NCBI GenBank assembly: GCA_018389105.1
Contig: JACATO010000319.1
Coordinates: 434,001 to 498,000 of the forward strand
Direction: 5' to 3'
Length of the DNA: 64,000 bases
Origin: Nautilus pompilius
Lineage: Eukaryota; Mollusca; Cephalopoda; Nautilida; Nautilidae
This document shows, in pieces, positions 27,701 through 39,500 of this stretch (position 1 is the stretch's first letter; each line of letters begins with the position of its first letter). The notes under the pieces are model-generated. The model searched no databases, was not told where the DNA came from, and worked only from the letters and a program-made list of their open reading frames with translations. The position numbers were made by a program, and so were the translations under genes.

Positions 27701-30700
27701 CTTTTTTCTCTTTATTCAAATTTTAACTTTAATGTGATCTCCTTTAGCAGATGTCCAGCAGCAGCTTGGATGCTTGCGAATAGCTACTTGGCATTTTCAA
27801 TCAGGAGAGCTATTTTTTGTTGTTTATCTCCTTCAGATGCATTGTAGTTAACGAAAGAAGCCTCTCTATCAGTAATTATAAACCCCTGTAGATTAGTCTT
27901 GGTTGGCTTGGAGCTGGCGCACACAGTATGTAATCATTCAGTAAACGTCTGGCAGCTAATATAGATGGTACAACTTTGAAAGGCTCCAACATTATACAGA
28001 CAAAAACATGCTCTTGCAAATGAACATGGATCACTCCAGAATAAGTTATGTTCTCTGGCAGACTAAATTATAAACATTAATTTATTATAATTCCGTATTG
28101 GGTCAGATTAACAAATGAATGAAGAATATGAATCTTTTATTTAAATTTTAGTTAATTTTTACATTCCCTCCGACAAACACTAAATGAATTGAATTTATTA
28201 ATGATGAAGTAAATGGCAACAAAACTTAGTGTTATTGACTTTTGATATCGCTAAATTGCATTTTTACATATTTTTTATTTAGACTATTTCTAAAATGTCA
28301 TCTTATTAGAAAATTTGACTTTTTAAAAATGTTTTTAAAGAATTTTGCATCTTGGTTCTGCTTTGTTTTGTACGTATACAGCAGCTGATGGATTCATCAT
28401 GTATGCAGCAGGTATTTAACAGGTTTACTTGTTGCAAGGTACATGGGGTAGCTGTTGCTAAGGGAAGCTTTTCACAGGTCTCGTGCTACTCAGAAATTAA
28501 GAAACATTTCAGTGAATTGTCGTTGAGCATTGTGCTGAATTGAAAAGTTAATTTTGAGAATGTGCTGATGATGTACACAGGCTATAGAAGTGTGCAGTAC
28601 TGCTAGCTTTTCTGATTAGCACTATCTACAGAGCAGCTTTTGAATTTATCATTAAAGTGAATGTCATAATCTGGATTGATCTTTTGTTTAAGGACCACAA
28701 GGTTTTAACACATCATGCTACTAATTATTGCTAATGTTTCAATACTTCAAAGACTGCCATCTTTTGTTTTTGAACTTTTTGAAGTGAGAGTAGAGAAATT
28801 AATGATATCATAACTTATTTGACATTATACAACAAACCGTCTTGCATCACACTGTTCTTTATAAGAGTGCTATAGCGTTAACCATACACATCTGGAAAAT
28901 ATCTAAAAGTTTTAATTGATGGAAATTTCTATAAAATTAATGATGAGGTAGGTTTTTTTAACCCACCCCTCACGAGCCAGTTAGTCACTCTTTCTATGGG
29001 GTTGTTGACATTCCCTTAGTCGTCATTGTGAAAGCATCCAAAGCGGTAATATTTGAACATATTGTATCACACAGATTTCAAAACGTCTTTCAAAACAAAA
29101 ATTGGAAAAAAAAATGAAAGATTGAAGGCTTTGAGTTTTTGGTACTATGCAGTACAAATGTATACTAAAGTATGCAGATAGTCCCGAGGAAATGCAACAT
29201 GGGAAGCGGGCAGCTAATGTGATCAATTCTGACTACTGCTGCATGCCGTCTCCTGTGCTTCTGCTTCAACGAACTGATGAAGCTGTTAACTTGTTCATCG
29301 GTAGGAAAGCTGCTCACCTGACTGTCTTCCTTGAACGTCACCAGCACTGCCGTGAGACTAAACATGTAGTAATTCGAGACTACATCTTTGTTTTACTAGA
29401 CATCATTAATGCCTCACCAGAGTTTCTACCTACAAAGTTGGGGAAAAGATTTTTCAATAATTTCTCATGTGATGCACCAAGAATAAAATAGAGGGCGGTA
29501 AACGGCTTTTCTCCTTTCACGGAAATTCTCAAACAGAAATAAAAACAAAACCTGTTTTTCTACAATGACCTGTGGTTTTGTGCCAACGAGAAAGTGACCA
29601 CCTGGCTCATTACAGGCATGTTAAAAAAAAGTTTTTAGTTACAGAGTAACTCTGGTCGTGAGTTGTCTTCCCATGACTGTGAGCCTTACCACAGAGATGA
29701 ATAGTTGAGGTGATTTCTCTTTGCATGGAATAAATTGTTTGTTTAGTCTTTACTGGACAATCATGAATCACTTCCACAAATGACCTTTTACTGAACTAGG
29801 GTTAAGTATTTCTTTACAACCTGTTTTACCGAGTTTTGTGTGTTTTTGTCTACACAATAATTAAAGAATTTTTTTGTTGCAGAGAGGTGGTAGTTTTGGA
29901 AGAATCAGTTCCTATGGAGACTACAGAAAATAACTTGAGTAATGTCACCAAACCTGATTCTCCAAAACAAAAGTTGCAGACATGTTGTTCACATGTCAGC
30001 CCCATGGAAATGTCTAGCCAAGAGCAGTACACTGATATGCACAAAGCCATAGACAACACTACAACTGCCACTGCTTCGAACATTGAGAATACTCCACACA
30101 TCAAACGGGACAGTCTAACTCCATTCTCTGAACAAAATGTGCAGGTACAAGGAGGTGGGGAACTGAAACAAGACATGGTATACTTGATCCAGGCAAGCAA
30201 TGGTGACTCAATCACTGTGGTTTGGACTGGACAGCAGTTTAAAAAATTTGGAGGTGATTTAGCAGGTAACTGCTTCAGTTTATAAGCAAAGTTTCAACTA
30301 GCTAATAAATAATTACATACAGTTTAAATAAATAAATAAATATAGGAAACAATTAGGTTTCTTCACCTCTTCATCTATCACAAGAATTATCTTAATTTAT
30401 TGTTTTGCTTTCATAATACATTAAGCCAGTTTATGAATAGATCTTTATTGTTTATAAAATTAAAACAACATTACTTGCTACTGTTGTGATGCATTTTTAA
30501 TAGAACTGCTGGCATAATATTGTTATCTGTAAAGCTCAAAGCTGACATGAGATTTCATTTTGTTTTTGTTGTGTTTTTCTTTGTCATGTTGAGATTTGTT
30601 TGTACACTGATGATGATAAAAGTGAAATAGCTAAGAATAGCATAGCGTGTACTGTGTGATGTAGTCGGTGGCTGGCAGGTTACCGTGCTGCCGCCATTTC

Positions 30701-33481
30701 GCGGCAATACCTCGATGCTGCATTATTTTACTGAGTTTTAAAAAAAAAGATTGGAAATAAAATTGGAAGGTTCACTTTTTCAGGCATAGTTAAGACTTGG
30801 AATTCTGTTGATTTTTATTTTTTTTTGTAAATTCCAGATTTATCGTTCAGCAGCGATGAGCAGTTCTCGGGGGTTGGGCCAGCTGCTGGGGTCGCTGAGA
30901 AAGCGGCAGCACAGCCAGCAGACAATTCCCACATGACTGGAGGCGGCGGTGGCAACAACCAGGCCAGGGGCAGCACGATGCTGCGGGGGAACCCCCTGGG
31001 ACTGCTGATGCAAAAACGACACGAAATGCAGACGGGGAAAATATACACTATCCAGTCGAACCTCAGGTGAGTGCAGACACATGGCTGAGGAGTTAGGGTC
31101 AGGGTGTCAGTGGCACAGCAGGAAGTGCTTTCTTTCACCCGTTCGATTGTCTCGCACTGGAAGAGATGTCTCCGCAGTTAAACTTAACATTTTAATTCAA
31201 TTAATAACAGCTTTTTAGTAATGAAGTTGTTGCTGTGTCAAATAAGATTAATGGAGTAAATTAACTCTGTGCTAACCAGCCATTTGTTTATATTGCTCCG
31301 TTTAGTCGGAGTTTTAAACGTTAAGGGACCTCACGAAAATAGCGCAGTCTTCCGGCCAAGCCCCCGAACAGCCCACCCCTTTTTTTAAAAAAGTGGGGGG
31401 GGCACAAACTTATTTATTGCTGGTGTGTTTAAAGGGCCAACTTGCATCTTTTAGTTTTGTTTTGTCATTTTGGGCAAGTGATAGCGCCAGTGTATGCGGG
31501 CATTTCTGGTGATGTGTTCTTGTGAAAGAAAATGATGAACAAATGGGTTCTATGTTTCAGAAACACTGAGAGAGTTGAAAGGACAGGCCATGATCTTCTC
31601 CCAAATGGCAGACTTTGGAATTTTACTCAGGCCCCTACTAAAAGGTAAAAGAGAAAAAAAAAAAACAAGCATTAAATTTTAAGTTTGTTTTTATCTGCCC
31701 TGAATTCTCAACGTGCTTGAGCATTATTTTCAGATTATTTTTTTTTTTGTCTAAAGCAATCAGATTCTGTTTTATATATAGCCCTTAGCAGCATATATTA
31801 CCTCCCCCTGTTTTGCAAATATTAGAAAAATAAATACAACTCTGAAATTCTCTTTCTGCTTTCAAAGGTTTAGGTTTGTTTTTTTTTTGTTTTAGTTTCC
31901 CAGTCTCTACAAGGGAGCATAGTGCCACAGCTATTTGCGTGAGAGACCTGTCACTGCTGACCTTGGCAGGCAAATTCTTGTTAGAACTTTTCATTTTAAG
32001 ATGCAGGAGGAAATTGTGTCACAGAGGTACACTTAACCCAAGCCATCAGCCTTGGCAGTCCAGTGGTCAGACCGCTGGACCACCAGCTGCCAAAAGATAT
32101 AGTCTGAAGTATGGCTTCTGTAGGCTTTTTAACTAAAAGTCAACTATGGAATTTCATCTGAAGAACTGGGCATCTTAAAGACTAGTCTTCGTGTTTCTGC
32201 CTTCACAGGCCACTGCTGTATCATTCACAATTTTTGTTGGCTTAACCCTTTCCTGTCCTGAAAATGCAATATTTAACATGCACAAATTTTCAGACAGTTT
32301 CCAAGATGGTTACTCAAAATGCACCTACCTGACTAGAATTATTAAGTCAGGGAGCACATACTTCAGTAATTCCAATGAAAAGGATATATGTCAGGAAAAT
32401 AAAAGGAAAAATTTGATTTATAATACAGGAAGTAAAAGATGTGGAGTAAAATCACCTGATTGTTGTCACGGAGAAGTTATTACTAATTAAATTTCTTGAA
32501 TCTCCTTGGTGGATGACATAGAAGGAAACGATTCTATACAGATGATAATACTGCAGGTAGATAATGCGTTGGGCAATCCAAGTTGGACATGCAGGTAACT
32601 TGACTAGTGAAATCACTTTTGTGGGAAAACAAAGCAATATAAATAATTAGGATGCAGGATAATGTGGATCAGCATCCTCCTGCTTGCATGTACTATCTAT
32701 AGCAGTGATTTTGGATTGGGGGGGTGGGTGGCATGAAGCCTCATCAGGGGGTACATAATACATTTTGAGGAGCAAAACATATATTGGGCATATACAGAAT
32801 ATAACATGCACCATATCCCCCAAGTGGACCACCTAGTTTGTTTTTTTTTAAGGCACCAACATATGGAGTTATTTGATTGATCGTGGGTGCAGGCCTGCCA
32901 GCAATGGCCACAGGAACATCTGGCAAGTTGCCACCTTAACAAGCATGTTTTGACTATATTTTTGCATGTCTTTGTTATACACAGCATTTAAGTAAACCAG
33001 CAAACCTGATGCGAGCACACATCCAACTGTCACTTTCACTGGCTCGACATAAGTGCCAGTATTCCATTGTTTTTTTTTTCCTTTCATTTTGGTAAGTTTG
33101 TATAAAATGAAAAATAAACTTTGTTTGGAGAGTTATTGTGTCTAGTCTTTTGATGATATATGCAATTCGGTATAATAATAAAATAAAAACGACTAAGTCG
33201 CCATTGAGACGGGTACACCGACTGAAAAATGGTTCAGAACCAGTGATCATTAAACGACCTTTCAATGCCTGACTGTTTTTGGCCATTCTGAACGAGAAAG
33301 GGTTAAGCTGGCAGCATCACAGAAATTGCTACATTCTTTCATCACCAGATATTTTAGCAGTATTTGCTAAGTAGCCCAACAGGGCATACAAAATCAGTAC
33401 ACTTTTGGACACAACTTTTCTTTTCTTCTCCCTTTGTATCTTAATTAATCATTGCTTTCTGGATTTTGTTGTCCATGTCTC

Positions 33482-33512
<31 letters not shown>

Positions 33513-36500
33513 GAGCTTTGCATCCGGAGATGGAGGAGTCTTCAGTTTCTGCAAAACAAGATAGCATTGAGATAATGGATGACAGCTCTGTTCAGGAAAC
33601 AAAGCAGCAAAAAGATAGCCCACAAAAAAGTCCAGGTAAGAAAGTGGTTCAAGGTAGTTGATAAATTAACTTATTTTTTAAAGCAAAAGGATAGGGTTAT
33701 CACTTGGTAGAATTAGTGGGCATATGGTTTCTATGACTACTTTGTGTCCACTGATAATTAATTGGGCTAGCATTTTAACAACACAATCATTTGGAACGCA
33801 GCACACATGTATCTCACGTGCGCCAAGAGTTGAACAAGGACACACAATCCTCTTTTTGTTTGTTTGCAAATATTAGTTCTTGTGTGAAGGATCTGCCTCA
33901 TCAACTTTATTGCAAATTTTAGTAGCCTATTTTTAGCCGGGCTCGAGCTAAGCCATATGCTGTGGCTAATTTAACAGTATTTTTGGGGTTTTTCTGTTTG
34001 GCAAGAATATCTACAAGCTTATAGCTGATTACTTCTCTTTTCTGTAAAAAAAAAAGAAAAAAATTGATTATTTCCCTGTTGCCAGTTAAGAGATTTTTTT
34101 GGTTTTTTTTTTTTACAATTAAGTAAATACAACAGAAAGGTCTTGAATCTGTTAATTTCCTGGTTAGCACCGGTTTGGCTTCTCTTCATTCTTTCTTGAG
34201 AGAAATAAGTGTAGCACTGTTTCTGTCATCAGGTGTGTGCAGATGCTTATTGTCTTTTATGTTGTTTTTAAAGGTACAGGTGAAAAACAAAGCACTCAAG
34301 AAGACCAGCCACAGCCATTCAAGAGATCTGCTAAAAAGGTGAGAAATGACAGATTTTCTTTTCTTTAAAGAGAGAAAATCCTGAATGGTGAAGATCTTGT
34401 TGGTGGGTATTTGTAATGGGGATAAGCTAGATTTTTTTATCCATTGATGGATGTTTAAATACCACTAGTTGCATATCCATATAGGATCCTTGATCGTAAT
34501 CACAGTATCCTGCAGAAATATGAAGCAACACTCCATGCATCCAGAACTACTCAAGCATAGAAGACTTGTAATGGGCTGAAGCTGCTTTTCTGAGCCTTCA
34601 AGTGCTCACATGTGAACATCTTGGAAGATAGCTAACAACCAAGACCAACTACACAGCAGCAATTGAAGGAGCATCCAAAACATCAGTGGGGAAAACCTGG
34701 ACCAAGTCATAACCTGATAAATTTTATAGAGACTAGATGATTACTTCTGATATTTCCCCATCTTGTCCACCAATAAATTTCTGCTTTCGTCTCGATATAT
34801 CTTAAAAGTTATATCCCATGTATTTATTTTTTACCTGTGGCCACAATTTTGAGTGCAGCATATGCATTCCACTTATCAGAATTAAATTATTTGTTTCGGC
34901 ATCAACATTTATCTTGCCTGGACACCTTTACCTCTGAATATCTAGTTGAGATACTGTCCAAGTAGTGTATACGTGACAACTAGTACTCTCTTGTTAAAGA
35001 AGAATGCAGTTGAATAGAACCTGTTTATGTTTTAGGATGACGAGACATTTGCTGTGTGCCATAACTGTGGATATTTGAGCCAGAACTTTGATCAGTGTGA
35101 AAGGTGTCGGAAGAAACTTCCACAAAATCCAAAGATGCACAGGTGTGTGCCATTTCCTAAAAGGAAAGTTGTGTACCAGTGGAAAAAAGGGACTCCAAAA
35201 ATAACAGTTGACAAAAAGTCGTTTTACAGCAGTCAGTTAACAGATCAGATGGGAGTATACAAAGGTCTGAAGGACAATGAAGAAAGTACCATCATCGGAG
35301 GCAGACGCGTACAGGTCGTGAGGGCCTACCCCAAGAGAGGTCGTACGGTTGGGTCAAAGTTATCAAATGTTCGTCATCAAAAACCATCAGAACCAGGTAA
35401 GTATGCAGAGCTTAGAATTGCTTTCGTCATTGTGCATTAATAAAATAGGATTTCTTGAATTTATACTAATGTGGGGTACAAGCGCATTTCATCAGAGGAA
35501 ATATTTTATTGTGAGACCTGCAGTGATTAGTGCTGCTGCTGTTTTTTTTTTATTATTGTTAATTCTGATAGAAATGTTTTGGACAGTAGTAAATGTGGTT
35601 TTAGTCGTTTCAGACTTGAGATAATGATTATAAATAGTCAACAAAATTGATCATCATTACTTTTCACATAAACTTGTGTAAACACTTTCTGGTATGAAAA
35701 AAATTAAGTTTTCTTTCTCGTTGTTTCTCTCAAAGTCATTAGACTGTATTATAGGGATTTTGAGGGAGTTACTCCAGTACAGAGATACGGCAGGCATCTA
35801 CAGCCCATTCATTGTCTGAACGCGGCCCCAGTATATTACTTCCATTCACTTAGAAATGTATCTTTAATATTTTTTCAAATGTTTTTGACTTGATCTTTTG
35901 CCAATTGACTATCATCTGGAAGCAGAGCCGAGATCCACCGTTATTTCACTGGTGCCAGATTTCCATAACACAGCAGTTTGAAATGCTGATGTCAAGCACT
36001 GAGGCGTGTCACATTTAGGCAGATACTGTAAGGAATGTGGTTTAGCTGACTTGATTAATTACTTCTGCATTCAATTTGCTTTGTATTATTATGTTGTGTG
36101 GTAACAGTTTGTATTAAAGCTTTGTTTTTAATTGTTTTGTCTATTTTTATTTTGATGTGCATTAAGAATTAAAAATAACAGTAATTTTAAGGGAAGGGTT
36201 GAAGTCAGATTATTCTTTAGTAATTTAAACATTAGGTTAAATTAATTTTCTGGATGTGCAGCCTGTGATAAGTTTGGTTGTACACCCATACTCTAGTATG
36301 TACCCTAGCGTGTTTTCGGCATATCATAGTTCTACATGATAGTGTTTTTTTTTTTTCTGTAGGATGCTCAGGTAACGATATTTTAATAGTACTGATGCTA
36401 TTTTGTAGCCATGGCCAAAATTTTTCCATCACCCTAGAAATATAATTAATCTTTCTTCAGATCCTGCCTACGTAGCTCAACACTGCATGCACAACCACTT

Positions 36501-39500
36501 GTTGTCATGATCTGTAAGGTCGTTCTAGAAATTGCATGTTGGACTTCATATTGTCACATTTTAGAATTTTGGTCATTGTCCCATAAATATGGAGAAAACT
36601 ACAAAGTGGTATGCACATAGATATGTCAGTGTAACATTATTATGCAAACTCAGCAGGTTCAATTCTGCTTTATCAAGCAAAATTAGAAAGTTCTAGTGGG
36701 GATGGAAAACCTTTGGCAATAGCTGTAGTGCCAGTAATACTGGAATTGTTGTATTCAGGATCATCTGTGCTGCTGAGCATGTAGCTGCATCTGTTTTGGA
36801 ATTGCTCATAAAATAAATAAATTGCCAATAGAAGTGTACAGCTCTACTACAGAGAAGTACGCTATTACTTTTTTCTTTTCTAGAAACAGTAACAATATCA
36901 TCTGACGAAGATGAATTGAATGCATCTTCATCTAAACGGCAGCAGCAATCTGCAGATGTCAGTCACAGGTCAGAAACCTACAACAGCAGCACCAGCACCA
37001 CTCAGGACAGCCAGGAACGAAGCCCGTCTCCGATTTTTCCCGTGATTACTTCACATCAATCAGTTTTACCCACAGTATCCAGACTGGAGCGTATGGAGGA
37101 TAAGGTAGCAGATTTTCTTCATTACAAACGTTGGTAATGAGCAGAAAGAAAATATTACTGTTTGCCTGCAGTAAAAGCAGTGGGCAACATACAATGAATT
37201 TTGTGGTAAAAGAGTAAAGGAAATGTAGAGATGGATGGAGTAGGCACTCTTAATTAAAACAAGAAATTTTTTTAAAAAAAAAAAGCAAAGAGTAATCAGT
37301 CAGATTAAAAATTGTATATTTAACTGTGAAAAGTTTAAGTTACTGAAAAAGGTTTTGTTTTTTACAAATTATTAATTCTTTGTTGGCTTTTTCAAATAAT
37401 CCAAAATGCATGAATTGTTTATATAATATATGGAGCAAAATTTAATTGAAAGCTTCACAAAATCCCTTTGACTCAACAACTTAGCAAATTAATGTACAGC
37501 CTACTAAAGCTAATGCATCTTCTTTTTTTTTTTCTTTTATTTACTTATATATCTTCAAACAACTTTTGATGGATTACTTGTTTTTACTGGAATAAAAAAA
37601 GGACTTTATTTTATGCTTGTAATTTTTTTTTTAAAATTGTTTGCCATTTTGCTTGGATAGATCCGTGATTATTAATATTCATTCATTTATTTTAAACTTA
37701 TTTTCCTCAAAGCTTGGCAATGTGATAAGCCAGCATGGCAGACAGAAGATGGAAGTCGATGAAGTAGAAAAGAAAGACACTGAAGCAAATCACGCTGAGG
37801 AGCCAGAGATCCAAGGCATCCACGTTTTTGTTCGGCTTCTTCGGTTTGGCACACAGAGAATCAACAGCCGTGTGGTGACATTCTCTACTGACTACATAAC
37901 TTTTGAAATACAATGTAAATATGGAGCTTGTGTGATGTAGCTAAAGGGGCATAAAAAGAAAAAAATGTGAAGCTTAGCAGAGATTTCTCATTACTCAAAT
38001 GTTTAGCAAGCACATGCACGTTTGTTGGCTCATCCGTTAAGGTTTCTTGCTTTGTGTGTGTGTGGGGGGGAGGCAATTGGTGGAAGATTGTCGGTTTTGC
38101 TGGTGACAGAGTAGGATGGCATGCCTCAAGAGATGCTGAAGCCTTCTAGTGACTACTTCATGACCAAGCTATCGTAACTTACCTAAATTATTGATTTCAA
38201 AAGAAATCTCAGTAATTCTAACCTGGCCACTGTTACCCATCACCGGTGAAGAAACCCAAATTGCTTGGAGTTCATTATAGTTTTGCATGGCGCCTGTAGG
38301 TTCTGACTTTATCTGCTCTTTCTTGCTTTAAAAGGGGCTCAGCTTTTCTGGAGAATTTTACAAACGCTGTCCAGCTGTGCACTGCAGACGTTTCTGAAGG
38401 ATGGAGTTCTAAGTGATTAGGCAACTTGAATTTGTTACACAAATGCTTTATACGTTTCGTTTCACAGTGTGTAAGAGAGTTTTGGTCTGCTACAGACTTT
38501 AAACTCATGTTTTTGACTAATTTTAATTCTGTTTAGTTTGAAAATGTAGTAATATATTACTGGTCACAAGGATCTAGGATGTTGACATTGGACTGATTTA
38601 ATTTCACTTGTGAAGAAATACAGTAATCAGAAGTTATGCAAAAACATCAACTAAGTCAGCCCATGGATTTCATTACAACGCATTAATAGCAAAACGGCAC
38701 CAATTTCTACTAGCACCTGGCGTTAAGAAAAAATCACCAGATGATTGACTTTATATCGGATGAGGCCATACGGGGACTGTATGCAACTGGCATGTTGTCT
38801 GCACGTGCTTGAAATAAGATGTCCAATCACCATTCCCTACCCAAATCTGGTAGTGCTTGCCACCCCAGGAATAGATACGTGCAGATGGGTTTTTGGAGCA
38901 AACTGTTGATGGATATGAAGCAGCAAGGTTTGATGATCTACCAATTTCATCCAGATATCTCCGACTGGTCAGACATCCTTCCGCTAGACAATCCCCTCCC
39001 CCATGCCATTACATTGTGTGTCATAGAAATAATCCAAATTAAACTGACTTTCATCAGAAAACATCACTTGCCACCACTTCAGTCCAGGCTAATTGAGTGC
39101 TGCAAAATGACACCTACCTGAAGGGTGACCAATGTACAATTGTTTGGTGCATAATTCTACACAGTAAAGAGTTTTTGATGGTTTGTCTGGTCACCTGCGT
39201 CTGTTTATTAACAAGTGTTGCTGGATCTGCAAAGCAGTGACAAGTACCCATTTCACAGAGCCCTTTTTGGGGTGGGGGTGGGGTCATCTATCCATGACAG
39301 TACATTGGGGAAGATCCCTGCCAGACATGTCTTTGACATCATCAGTCTGGCATTGATGTGCACATACAGATTGACTGATGGCTAATCAGCATTTCATTTC
39401 ATAGTAGTGTCAACCTGTTTGGGGCCATATTTTATTACACAACTGCAGTGTGAAATGAGTATACTATACATTTTGATATTTTTCCACCCTGTGTTGTGTG

